From Glycomyces salinus (GTDB lineage Bacteria; Actinomycetota; Actinomycetes; Mycobacteriales; Micromonosporaceae), in assembly GCF_016428645.1 (NCBI RefSeq), contig NZ_JAELXW010000026.1, positions 1 to 64,000 on the forward strand: a DNA stretch of 64,000 bases, read 5' to 3'. Position numbers and translations under genes: made by a program. The notes under the pieces were generated by a model, which did not search any database, was not told where the DNA came from, and was given only the letters and a program-made list of their open reading frames with translations. How positions within the stretch are numbered: position 1 is the stretch's first letter; each line of letters begins with the position of its first letter. Below, in pieces: positions 30,425 through 38,725 of this stretch.

Positions 30425-31243
30425 ATGGAGCGTTACGGCTCGACGCCGAATCATTGCCCGAATCGCCTCGCCTCCCGGATTCGCATCGGCGGCATCGGTA
30501 TCGATCCGGTCTCAGAAAGGGAGGCGGTCGAGCGGGTCATGGCGGCCCTGGAGTCGGGGCGCGGCGGCCAGATCGTCACCCCGAACGTCGACATCCTCGC
30601 GGCCGCGCGCCGCAGCCGGGCGGCGCGCGCCCTGGTGGAGGCCGCCGAACTGGCCGTGGCCGACGGCGCGCCGCTGGTGTGGGCCTCGAAGCTGGCCGGG
30701 ACGCCGCTCCCGCAGCGGGTGGCCGGATCGGACCTGGTCTGGAGCCTCTCGGAGGCCGCGGCCGAGCGCGGCCTGAAGGTGGCCCTGCTCGGCGGCACCC
30801 CCGACGGGGCCGCCAGGCCGACCGAGCACGCCGCCGAGATCCTGGAGGCCCGCTATCCGGGCCTGAAGGCCGTGGGCGCCTGGTGCCCGCCGATGGGCTT
30901 CGACCGGGACGAGTCGCAGTGGCGGGCCCTGGTCGACCGCTTCGGCGCGGCCGACCCCGACCTGGTCTACGTGGGGCTGGGCTTCCCCAAGCAGGAGCAC
31001 GTGATCGCGCGCCTGCGGGCGGTGGCGCCCGGGGCCTGGTTCCTCGGGTGCGGGGCGAGCATCGACTTCATCGCCGGATACCGCCGCCGCGCCCCGAAGT
31101 GGATGCAGCGCAGCGGCACCGAGTGGCTGTTCCGGCTCGCCTCCGAGCCGCGGAGACTGGCCCGCCGCTACCTGCTGACCGACCTGCCCGTGGCGGTGCG
31201 GCTGCTCGCCGACGCCGCCGGTCAGCGCCGCCGGGCGATGTAG
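30425..31243 (+). CDS. WecG/TagA/CpsF family glycosyltransferase
   Basis: 272 residues. GT26 fold: RIRIGGIGIDPVSEREAVERV at the start, IVTPNVDILAAARRS, VAGSDLVWSLSE, VALLGGTPDGAA, and DLVYVGLGFPKQEHVIARL. Members add ManNAc or ManNAcA-type sugars to a polyprenyl-linked GlcNAc, usually the second sugar of a surface polymer. It is the only plus-strand gene in the middle of the cluster. TACCGT lies eight nt before the ATG, so the mRNA may be leaderless. It converges on and overlaps the methyltransferase gene by 22 nt. Confidence 0.9.
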   Translation: MERYGSTPNHCPNRLASRIRIGGIGIDPVSEREAVERVMAALESGRGGQIVTPNVDILAAARRSRAARALVEAAELAVADGAPLVWASKLAGTPLPQRVAGSDLVWSLSEAAAERGLKVALLGGTPDGAARPTEHAAEILEARYPGLKAVGAWCPPMGFDRDESQWRALVDRFGAADPDLVYVGLGFPKQEHVIARLRAVAPGAWFLGCGASIDFIAGYRRRAPKWMQRSGTEWLFRLASEPRRLARRYLLTDLPVAVRLLADAAGQRRRAM

Positions 31244-31953
31244 ACGACGTCAGTGGCCCATTTGGACAGCGACGAGGCGAACACCGCGTCGACGCCCTTG
31301 GCGAGCCAGGACACCGGCCTCCGGTAGCAGCCCTGGGTGAACAGGGTGAACCCCTGGACGCCGACCAGTTCGAAGCCGTGGCGCTCCAGCAGGGAGAGCA
31401 TGTGGTCGTGGGAGAGTTCCTGGAACCACGTGTCGGCGTCCAGGCGGCCGAAGGTCCGGCGCATGCGGCGCAGCGACGAGGCGTTGCCGTGGTTCTCGAT
31501 CAGCAGCATCCCCGCGTCGGCGTCGGGCAGCGCCGCCGCGGCGAATTCGAGTAGCTGCCCGCGCAGTTCGTCGTCCACATTGAGCACGAACCGGAAGGCC
31601 GTCACCAGCGCCGGGCGGCCCGGGGCTATCTCCGGCACGGCCCCGCCGGGGCCGACCAGGTGGGCCACGCCCGGGGTGCCCAGTTCGCGGCCCTTGACCA
31701 GCATCGCCTCGGAGGTGTCGTAGCCGTGCGAGACCTCGACCAGCCCCGCGAGCATCCGGGCCACGCGCCCGGTCCCGCAGGCGAAGTCGTGGTGGACCGG
31801 CGGCAGCGCGAACGCCGAGGGCACGAAGCCGCGCAGCCAGCTGGTCTGGCGAGAACTGACGATCGACGAGAACGTCCCCGGCGCGTAGGTGCGCTCGGCG
31901 TACTTCTCGACCGCGTCCGGGTCCTGGAACACCTCTGTGTAGTTGCTGGGCAC
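31222..31953 (-). CDS. Class I SAM-dependent methyltransferase
   Basis: 243 residues. Motif I is HHDFACGTGRVARMLAG (about 55-70) and FRFVLNVDDE fits the post-I region. It probably methylates a sugar of the glycan or its cap; the target is not readable. GTG start with GGAGGGG five nt upstream. It is last in the six-gene minus-strand run from the Wzz-like gene. Confidence 0.82.
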   Translation of the reverse strand: MPSNYTEVFQDPDAVEKYAERTYAPGTFSSIVSSRQTSWLRGFVPSAFALPPVHHDFACGTGRVARMLAGLVEVSHGYDTSEAMLVKGRELGTPGVAHLVGPGGAVPEIAPGRPALVTAFRFVLNVDDELRGQLLEFAAAALPDADAGMLLIENHGNASSLRRMRRTFGRLDADTWFQELSHDHMLSLLERHGFELVGVQGFTLFTQGCYRRPVSWLAKGVDAVFASSLSKWATDVVYIARRR

Positions 31954-31974
31954 GCGTCCCCTCCAAGTGGAGAT

Positions 31975-33459
31975 CTAGATCCTGCGTCGAAAGCGCAGCA
32001 GCACCGCCGTCCACGCGGCGCCCGCCGCGGCGAGCGCGGCCAGAGTCCACGGGGGGCCGACCAGCCCGGCCGCCGCGGGCAGAGCGCCGAAGGCGATGCC
32101 GCACGCGACCAGGGCCCGCCGGGCCGAACCGCCGAACGGGTGCAGACCGTAGGTCCGCCACAGCTGCGCGAGTGGAATCAGATTATTCACCACGATCGCC
32201 GCCGACCACGCGATCGCCGCGCCGACGACGCCGAGGGAGGGAATCAAAGCCAGGTTCAACGCCACATTGACGGACAGTGAAATCAGCACGTCGATCAGCT
32301 GCCAGGAGGTCTTCCCGGCCATAGCGAGCATCGAGTCGACCACCCCGCACGCCGCGGAGGCCATCATCGCCGGAACCAGGATCCACACCACCTCGCGGGC
32401 CCCGGCCCCGTCGTAGGCGCCGCCGAACAGCCGCAGGTACCAGTCCACCGCCAATGCCACGGTCAGGTAGAACGGCCAGGTCAGCGCCACGATCCACGCC
32501 GTCGACTCCTGGTAGAGCCGCCCGGCCGAGACCGGCTCGCCCGCGGCCATGGCCGCGGCCGCCCTCGGCTGCACGGCCTGCCCGACCGCGCCCGAGACCA
32601 GCTGCCCGATGATGACGAACCGGGTGGCGACGGTGTAGACCGCGGCGGGACCGAGCCCGGCCAGCGCCGCGACCAGCACGATGTCGACCCGCTGGAGGCC
32701 GATCTGCGCCACCCCGGCGACCGCGCGCGGGGCCGTGAAGCCCCAGAACGCCCGCGCCCCGACCCGGTCGGGGAAGCCCGGATCCGGCGGAGGGTCGGCC
32801 GACCGCCGGCGGTAGAGGAACCACCCGGCGGCGACCGCCGCCGGCAGGTACGGCAGCGCCCAGGCGGCCGTGACCGCGGCGGCGGAGGCCGAGCCGGTCA
32901 GGGCCACCGCCGCGAGCGAGCCGAGCTGGGCCAGCGTGCGGCCGAGCTTGTCGATGATCACGCTCGGGCCCATCAGCCGGTAGCCGCGGGTGGCCGCCAG
33001 GAGCGCCTCCAGCGCCACCGAGGCGGGCAGGAACAGCGCCAGCAGCCGCACCAGGTCCGCGCTGGCGAACAGCGGAGCCGACGCCGCCAGCGCCACCGCG
33101 GCCGCCGCGGAGACGACGACGGCCGGGATCAGGGCCCCGCGCAGCACCGACCCGATCGCGGCCTCCCGACCGGTCTGCCGCAGCCGGGCCACCCAGTAGA
33201 CCAGCCCGGTGGGCGTGCCCAGCCGCGCCACGGCCGCGGCCACCAGGAACACCGACGTGGCCGCGAAGAACGCTCCGGCCTGCTCCGGCGAGAGCACGAC
33301 GGCCACCAGCCAGGTGATCGCGAGGCCGCCGACCCCGGCGACGGCCGCGCCTACCAGGTTGACCAGGCCGCCGCGCGCGGTCCCGCGGATCCCGGTGGTG
33401 TCGGTCTCGGCCGCGGATCGCTCGGCTAGCGTCGCCAACTCGGTGCCCCGCCGAGCCAT
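31975..33459 (-). CDS. Wzx-like polysaccharide flippase (MOP/PST family)
   Basis: 494 residues, 12-14 hydrophobic helices, the MOP-family size and layout. It begins with a soluble 25-residue stretch and then GLVNLVGAAVAGVGGLAITWLVAVVLSPEQAGAF, typical of PST transporters. It should flip the polyprenyl-linked repeat unit to the outer face. The frame is open far upstream in the shadow of the sulfotransferase gene; the ATG at 33459 is the first that gives a normal N-terminus, overlapping that gene by 34 nt. A GTG/TTG start slightly downstream is possible. Confidence 0.85.
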   Translation of the reverse strand: MARRGTELATLAERSAAETDTTGIRGTARGGLVNLVGAAVAGVGGLAITWLVAVVLSPEQAGAFFAATSVFLVAAAVARLGTPTGLVYWVARLRQTGREAAIGSVLRGALIPAVVVSAAAAVALAASAPLFASADLVRLLALFLPASVALEALLAATRGYRLMGPSVIIDKLGRTLAQLGSLAAVALTGSASAAAVTAAWALPYLPAAVAAGWFLYRRRSADPPPDPGFPDRVGARAFWGFTAPRAVAGVAQIGLQRVDIVLVAALAGLGPAAVYTVATRFVIIGQLVSGAVGQAVQPRAAAAMAAGEPVSAGRLYQESTAWIVALTWPFYLTVALAVDWYLRLFGGAYDGAGAREVVWILVPAMMASAACGVVDSMLAMAGKTSWQLIDVLISLSVNVALNLALIPSLGVVGAAIAWSAAIVVNNLIPLAQLWRTYGLHPFGGSARRALVACGIAFGALPAAAGLVGPPWTLAALAAAGAAWTAVLLRFRRRI

Positions 33460-34310
33460 TCGGTGAGCGCGGCGTCGTACGGCTCGAAGTGGCCGCTGAG
33501 CTTGCGCCGCAGCTCCTCTGACATGGGGGAGGGGCGGCCGCGGGCGTTGTGGCGGGCGAAGGCCGGTTCGCCGAGCCACGGCAGGCCCAGGAACCGCAGG
33601 ACGCGCTCGAAGGCGTCCTCGGGGCGGGTGAAGAACTCGCCGGAGTCGAGCACCAGGACCCGGTCGCGTCCGACCACGTCCGCCAGCGGCTCCAGGTAGT
33701 CGGTGTACTGGCCGCGGGCGACGTAGGCGTGGTGCTGGTGGTCGAAGCTGTAGTGGTGCTCGTCGATGCGCAGTTTCTGCTCGGCGCCGAGCAGCCGCTC
33801 GGGCTCGGCCGCGACGGCCTCCGCGAAGTCGGCGACGGTCTCGAAGCCGCGCGCCACTTCGTGCGCGTGGTGGGACCAGGCCCGCTCGACCGGGTCGCGG
33901 ACCAGCACGATCACCTTGACGCCGGGCAGGTCGCGGGCGAATCGCTGCGCGGCGAGCGGGTGGTAGAGGTAGTACGGGCTGGACTCGAAGCCGATCGGGG
34001 CGAGCCCGGTGCCGGCGGCCACGCGGCGAGCGGTGGCCTTGGTCGGGAAGTGCGCCCGGTACCACGACAGCCCCCGGTCATACGAGGTGTCGAAGTAGTG
34101 GACACCCTTGTGGCACACCGGCTTGAGCATCGCCGGGTGCTGGGCGAGGGCGCGGTACAGCGAGGTGGTGCCGCAGCGCTGGCCGCCGCAGATCAGCAGT
34201 CCCGGCAGGATGCGGGACGCGGCGGTCAGGCGCCCGAAGGTGCGGGTGGAGCGGCCGACGGCGGCCCTGACCGGGGACGGGACTCGCTCCCGCAGTGTGC
34301 GCTGGCTCAA
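33426..34310 (-). CDS. Sulfotransferase (heparan N-sulfotransferase-like)
   Basis: 294 residues. The 5'-phosphosulfate loop is LLICGGQRCGTTSLYRAL (about 38-55) and the 3'-phosphate motif VIVLVRDPVERAWSHH (about 133-148), the best match of the three sulfotransferases to the glycan-sulfating Sulfotransfer_1 type. TTG start with AAGGA upstream. It is coupled to the flippase gene by a 34-nt overlap, which strongly suggests that the sulfated substrate is the exported glycan. Confidence 0.9.
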   Translation of the reverse strand: MSQRTLRERVPSPVRAAVGRSTRTFGRLTAASRILPGLLICGGQRCGTTSLYRALAQHPAMLKPVCHKGVHYFDTSYDRGLSWYRAHFPTKATARRVAAGTGLAPIGFESSPYYLYHPLAAQRFARDLPGVKVIVLVRDPVERAWSHHAHEVARGFETVADFAEAVAAEPERLLGAEQKLRIDEHHYSFDHQHHAYVARGQYTDYLEPLADVVGRDRVLVLDSGEFFTRPEDAFERVLRFLGLPWLGEPAFARHNARGRPSPMSEELRRKLSGHFEPYDAALTEWLGGAPSWRR

Positions 34311-34348
34311 CGAGATTCCTTACAGTCGGCGGATCGGGTTCGGGAGGG

Positions 34349-34429
34349 TGCTCGTACTGCTCCCCGGCGGGAGCTGTGCTCGTGACTCTCGCTTCCGCGA
34401 GCCGTGCTCATAGTTCTCGCTGCCGCGAG
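34349..34429. repeat. Three tandem hairpin repeats with 28-nt period
   Basis: Three units begin GTGCTC at 34349, 34376 and 34404. Each has a 5-bp stem with a 4-nt loop: CTCCC/GGGAG at 34360-34373, CTCGC/GCGAG at 34388-34401 and CTCGC/GCGAG at 34416-34429. The hairpins are exactly 28 nt apart, and the stem of the first differs at paired positions while pairing is kept. The array spans the 3' end of the phosphotransferase gene (stop at 34408) and the gap before the sulfotransferase gene. Confidence 0.7.
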
Positions 34430-35646
34430 ATATGCCGCAGCAGCGTCGGCAGCAGCCACCGGCCGAGCGCTCCGAGCGCGGCCCCGGCCTGCTCGGCCCG
34501 GTCGCCCATGTAGCGGGCGGCCAGGTCGACCAGGTACAGCAGCACGGTCGGCTCGGCCTCGGACGGGGCCACGTTCATCGGCGCCAGGGACGCCGAGGCG
34601 CCCGCGACCAGCAGGAGCACCGAGGTGGTCGGGTCGACCTGGTGCGTGACGATGTCGTCCTGGAGCTGGTAGTGGACCGCGTCGAACCCGATCGGGACGC
34701 CGGTCTCGAACCGTTCGAGGTCCCACAGGTAGATCGCCTCGGCGGCCTCGCAGGTGTTCCACGGCGTCCAGTCGCCGTGCCAGGACCCGAAGGACAGCTC
34801 GGTGGCCGCGTAGCGGTCCAGCAGCGCCGACCCCGCCGAGGCGAGCGTCGCCGCGTCGGAATCGGCCCGCCCCGCCAGGCGCGCCAGGCGCTCGCGCAGC
34901 CGGGCGGAGTAGTCGGAGTCGCCCAGCGGCGAGCGCTTCACGCCGGCGACGCCGGCCAGCTCGCGCATCGCCTCCAGGCGGCGGGTCTCGCCCCCGGCGA
35001 CCGGCTCGGACCAGGCCGGGAGCGCCGAGGTCACCATCAGGTTGTGCTCCCGCCAGTTCCCGGCGTGCAGCAGCGACGGCACCCGCAGGCATCGCAGCGA
35101 GCAGTCCTGGCTGAGGTACCTGGTCGCCTCGGTCTCGGCCTCGACCAGTTCGCGGGTGAGCTCGTTGACCCCGAGCTTGGCGAAGGCCACCGTCCGGGCC
35201 CGGTCGTCGAGGACCTGGAGGACCGGCTTCCGGTTCGCCCGGGCCGGGCCGATGTGGATGCTCAAGTGGACCTCGTGGCCCAGGACGGCCGCCAGGTGGT
35301 CGTCGACGCCCTCGGCCGCGGCGACCTGGAGCCGGTGGGGCAGCAGCAGGCGGTCCAGGCCGAGCCGCAGGGCCCACACGGCCGCGTCGCGCTTGGCCCG
35401 TGCGCCCCGGGAGGCCGGGCGCGAGTAGCGCGACAGGGCCCCGGCGGCGACCTTCCGGTCGGCCGCGGGGATCAGCACGCGAGGCTTGCGACGGTTGGGC
35501 ACCACGATGTACGAGCGCGGGTCGCCGCCCTCCGGCGCCCGGCGGGTCGCGGCCGCGTCGGCGCGCGGGTAGAGCTGGTCGACCACCTCGGCCAGATAGT
35601 TCGCGCGCCGCCGCAGGTCGTCCGCGGTTTGCAGGGCTCGGCTCAT
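34408..35646 (-). CDS. Kinase-fold phosphotransferase (APH-like) of the glycan cluster
   Basis: 412 residues. The region around residue 288, SFGSWHGDWTPWNTCEAAE followed by LWDLERFE, matches the Brenner motif and DFG-equivalent of aminoglycoside phosphotransferase/choline kinase folds (catalytic Asp in HGDW, Asn four residues later, metal Asp in WDLE). The N-terminal lobe is poorly conserved. The substrate is unknown; given the neighbours, a sugar, lipid or polyol in the glycan pathway is plausible. Its ATG overlaps the stop of the polymerase-like gene. Drug resistance is unlikely from context. Confidence 0.65.
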   Translation of the reverse strand: MSRALQTADDLRRRANYLAEVVDQLYPRADAAATRRAPEGGDPRSYIVVPNRRKPRVLIPAADRKVAAGALSRYSRPASRGARAKRDAAVWALRLGLDRLLLPHRLQVAAAEGVDDHLAAVLGHEVHLSIHIGPARANRKPVLQVLDDRARTVAFAKLGVNELTRELVEAETEATRYLSQDCSLRCLRVPSLLHAGNWREHNLMVTSALPAWSEPVAGGETRRLEAMRELAGVAGVKRSPLGDSDYSARLRERLARLAGRADSDAATLASAGSALLDRYAATELSFGSWHGDWTPWNTCEAAEAIYLWDLERFETGVPIGFDAVHYQLQDDIVTHQVDPTTSVLLLVAGASASLAPMNVAPSEAEPTVLLYLVDLAARYMGDRAEQAGAALGALGRWLLPTLLRHISRQREL

Positions 35647-36998
35647 TGCTTCTCCACAGGTTCGTTGGTCGACAGCAGGACGTAGCTGAGGAGCGTGAGC
35701 AGCAGCGGGGTGACCAGGGCGTTGTAGTAGAACATCGACAGCAGGGACATCCCGAGCACCGCCGAACCGGCGATGCCGATCGGCGAGTGGTCGGATCGGA
35801 AGCGCCACAGGGCCGCCAGCATGAAGCCGATATAGGTGACGATCCCGGCCAGGCCGTGGGAGAACAGGACCTGCCACAGCTGCCCGTTGCCGCCGAGGGT
35901 GCGTCCTCCGCAGCGCGGGCATTCGGGCGAGGGGCCTATGGCGATCGAATCGCCCGAACCGAGGGTCTTGCGGGTCGACCCGAAGCCGAGGACCGGCGAG
36001 TGCTCGACCGTCAGCTCGGTGGCCCGTACCGATGAGAACGCGCGGCCGTCGTCGGAGTGCCCGTTCGACATGCGCGCCTGCACGATCGAGCCCAGCGGCG
36101 TCAGCGCTATCAGCAGCAGCGCGGCGCAGCCGGCCCCGGCCAGGGCCATCATCCCGGCCGGACGGCCCGAGATGAGCAGCCTGATCGCGGCGAACACCGC
36201 GATCGCGGCCAGGCCCAGCCACAGGCCGCGGTTCATCGAATAGACCGCCGGAACCATCGAGACGGCCAGCAGCACGGTCGCCGCCACGCGCCAGCGGGTT
36301 GCCACGGGCATGCAGAAGGCGGCCACGACCAGCCACACCACGGTGATGGCGAAGTTGTTGCCCCAGGTGTTGGTGTAGCCCCACGGGGCCGAGGGCCGGG
36401 GCGTCTCGTAGCCGAGGAAGTCCATCGTCTGCGCCGCCGACGGATGCACCAGGGACTGCACGAACCCGTCGCTCGCGACCGACTCGGGCAGCAGCGCCTC
36501 GACCGGCGAGGTGTACTCGAAGGCCCCGGCGAAGGTGCCCAGCAGGCCCCCGGCGACGGTGACGACGAACAGCCAGGCCAGCAGCCGCAGCAGCCGCCGC
36601 CTCGGGTACACGCCCTCGGCGACGAGGTTGAAGGCCCACAGCGCGATCAGGGTGCAGCAGCAGTAGAAGCCGAGCCGGAAGGTCGCGCCGGGCAGGTTGG
36701 AGACCCACGACCCGGGGACGGTCCCGGGCGGGTCGACCCCGAGGTTGGCCAGGCTGAGGGCTACCGCGATCAGGAACAGCAGCCACCAGCCGAAGGCCGG
36801 CGGCACCGCGACGGCCCTGCGGCGCAGCAGCCTGACGGCCGCGAGCGCGGCCACCAGCGGGATGACCAGAACCCCCATGCCGAGCGCCCACCACAGCGGA
36901 TAGGCGGCCAGCAGCCAGGTCAGGGCCGCGCCCTCCCTGGAGGCGGCACGGCCGTCGCGGGGGGACCGGGCGGTCCCGACCGCGCTCGCGAGCGTCAT
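35643..36998 (-). CDS. O-antigen ligase/polymerase-like membrane protein
   Basis: 451 residues with about 10-12 transmembrane helices and one large extracytoplasmic loop (about 230-330) carrying SSVRATELTVEHSPVLGFGSTRK, which resembles the Wzy_C/WaaL pattern. It probably polymerises or attaches the glycan outside the membrane. A CPRCGG motif in the loop is unusual. The frame is open upstream, but the ATG at 36998 overlaps the stop of the Wzz-like gene (ATGA) and starts a normal protein. Confidence 0.82.
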   Translation of the reverse strand: MTLASAVGTARSPRDGRAASREGAALTWLLAAYPLWWALGMGVLVIPLVAALAAVRLLRRRAVAVPPAFGWWLLFLIAVALSLANLGVDPPGTVPGSWVSNLPGATFRLGFYCCCTLIALWAFNLVAEGVYPRRRLLRLLAWLFVVTVAGGLLGTFAGAFEYTSPVEALLPESVASDGFVQSLVHPSAAQTMDFLGYETPRPSAPWGYTNTWGNNFAITVVWLVVAAFCMPVATRWRVAATVLLAVSMVPAVYSMNRGLWLGLAAIAVFAAIRLLISGRPAGMMALAGAGCAALLLIALTPLGSIVQARMSNGHSDDGRAFSSVRATELTVEHSPVLGFGSTRKTLGSGDSIAIGPSPECPRCGGRTLGGNGQLWQVLFSHGLAGIVTYIGFMLAALWRFRSDHSPIGIAGSAVLGMSLLSMFYYNALVTPLLLTLLSYVLLSTNEPVEKQ

Positions 36999-38527
36999 CG
37001 GGTCTCGGCCGCCCGCTTGGGCTCCTGGATCGCCTCCAGGGAGTCGGTGGGCGTCTCGTCGGCCGGGATCGACGGCATCGGCGGGCGGGCGCTCTCGTGC
37101 CGCGCGCTCGGCATCGGCACGTTGTTCATCGGGCCCAGCGCGTTCGGCAGCAGCACCGCGCCCAGCAGCGCGGCGTCGACCTGGCGGATCGCCTCGGCCG
37201 CCGCCGCGGTCTCGGCGACCGTGTCGCGACCGGACTGGACGGCCAGGATGACCGCGTCGGCGTGCCCGGCCAGGAGCTGGGCGTCGGCCGAGCACGACAG
37301 CGGCGGGGCGTCGACTACGACGAACCGGCAGGACTCGGCGAGCTTGGTGAAGGTGTCGAGAGTGGCCTCACTGGTGGGACCGGCCGCGCGGGCGGCGGCC
37401 CCCGGGCCGACCACCGACAGGCTCGGCTGCCGCGGCGCCGCCTGCGTCGCCTCGGCCAGGTCGACCCGGCCGGACCACACGTCGGACAGGCCCGGGACGG
37501 GCTCGGTGCCGAGCAGCTCGGGCAGGCCCACAGTGGTCGACGGGTTGGCCTCCACGGCGGTGATCCGGTCCCCTGCGCGGGCCATGGCGGTGGCCAGGTT
37601 GGCGGCGACGACGCCGGCGGCCGGGCCGGGCGCGACCCCGGCGACGACTACCACCCGCTGCCCGCCGGTCAACTGCGAGGAGACCACGTTGCGCATCTGG
37701 GCGAAGACCCGCCCGCCCGGGCTGTAGGCGCCGAAGACCTCGCGCCGCTGGAACCTGACCGCCTTCGGCACCGAGCCGAGCACATCGAGCTCGCAGCGTT
37801 CGACCAGGTCGCCCGGGTAGTGGATGCGGCGGGCCAGCCGGTGGCGCGCCCAAGCCAGGGCCAGGCCCAGCGGCAGCCCCGCCCCGACCGCGGCGGCGAG
37901 ATTGAACAGCGGGTTCGGGGAGACCGGCGACTCCGGAGCGGTCGGCTCGTTGATGACGCGGCCGGGGACGACCGACTCCCGTTGGGCCTCCAGCTCCTCG
38001 ATCCGGGCCTCGGCCTCCCGGGCGGCCTCGCCACCGTCGTCCAGGCTCGGCTCCAGAGCCGAGATCGCGCTCTCGATCGAGGAGGTGGCGGCGTCCCGCC
38101 GGTGGGCCAGGTACGCCTCGGAGAAGGCGACCGTCCCCTCCCTGGCGGCCTCGGGGCCGTCGGCGCGGAAGCTGATCTCCAGCACCGAGGTGTTGGGCGG
38201 GACCGAGACCGACACCTGCTCCTCCAGTTCGGCGACCGAGGCGGACCCCAGCGTCTCGGCGGCGACCTCGGCGACCTCTGTGGACTTCACCAGCTGCGCC
38301 TCGGTGTCCAGGTTGACCTGCCCGGAGGTGCGGGCCCCGACCACGGACGTGTCGGCGGCCGTCGGCAGGATCAGGACGGAGGCCGTGGACTGGTAGACCT
38401 GCTCGGTGACGGCGGTGTAGCCGAGGCCGGCCGCCGCGGCGGCGAGCACGGTGCCGACGATGAGCCACCAGGAACGGCGGGCGATGGTGCCGTAGTCGGC
38501 GAGCGTGCGGGCGGCAGGGGTCCTCAA
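36995..38527 (-). CDS. Wzz/BY-kinase-like protein with degenerate P-loop
   Basis: 510 residues from the TTG at 38527 (AAAGG about eight nt upstream). A GTG at 38575 would add 16 residues. Layout: Wzz helix 1 (about 20-41), extracytoplasmic domain with coiled coil (about 160-190), helix 2 (about 209-227), then a BY-kinase-like domain. The P-loop region reads VVVAGVAPGPAAGVVAANLA: the GK[ST] of Walker A is missing. Walker A' is also changed (AVEANPSTTVGL). Walker B FVVVDAPPLS is kept. The C-terminus has no Tyr cluster. It probably controls chain length or export as a pseudokinase. First gene of the minus-strand operon. Confidence 0.85.
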   Translation of the reverse strand: MRTPAARTLADYGTIARRSWWLIVGTVLAAAAAGLGYTAVTEQVYQSTASVLILPTAADTSVVGARTSGQVNLDTEAQLVKSTEVAEVAAETLGSASVAELEEQVSVSVPPNTSVLEISFRADGPEAAREGTVAFSEAYLAHRRDAATSSIESAISALEPSLDDGGEAAREAEARIEELEAQRESVVPGRVINEPTAPESPVSPNPLFNLAAAVGAGLPLGLALAWARHRLARRIHYPGDLVERCELDVLGSVPKAVRFQRREVFGAYSPGGRVFAQMRNVVSSQLTGGQRVVVVAGVAPGPAAGVVAANLATAMARAGDRITAVEANPSTTVGLPELLGTEPVPGLSDVWSGRVDLAEATQAAPRQPSLSVVGPGAAARAAGPTSEATLDTFTKLAESCRFVVVDAPPLSCSADAQLLAGHADAVILAVQSGRDTVAETAAAAEAIRQVDAALLGAVLLPNALGPMNNVPMPSARHESARPPMPSIPADETPTDSLEAIQEPKRAAETR

Positions 38528-38659
38528 GGTGAATGCCTTTCTCGTCCACGGGCTTTCGCTGGAATAACGAGGCACCGCACGATCCGGTGACGGCCCCTAC
38601 CCGTCCTTCGCTGAAACGAGGGTTGATTTCGAGCCAACCAGACATTAAAAAGCAATATG

Positions 38660-38688
38660 TTGGACAATGTCGTGATTCGCGGTATCTG
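38660..38688 (+). promoter_or_regulatory. Sigma-A-like promoter for the GH26-like gene
   Basis: TTGGAC (38660-38665) and TATCTG (38683-38688) with a 17-nt spacer, about 38 nt before the ATG at 38726, in the AT-richer gap between divergent genes. Confidence 0.5.
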
Positions 38689-38725
38689 ATCGCGACGGAC
38701 GCGAACGCCCGTGAGGTGGGACCAG

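Noticed and set aside
34349-34429. CRISPR-like array
   Set aside because: Only three units, no constant repeat with unique spacers, no cas genes; the pattern is tandem hairpins.
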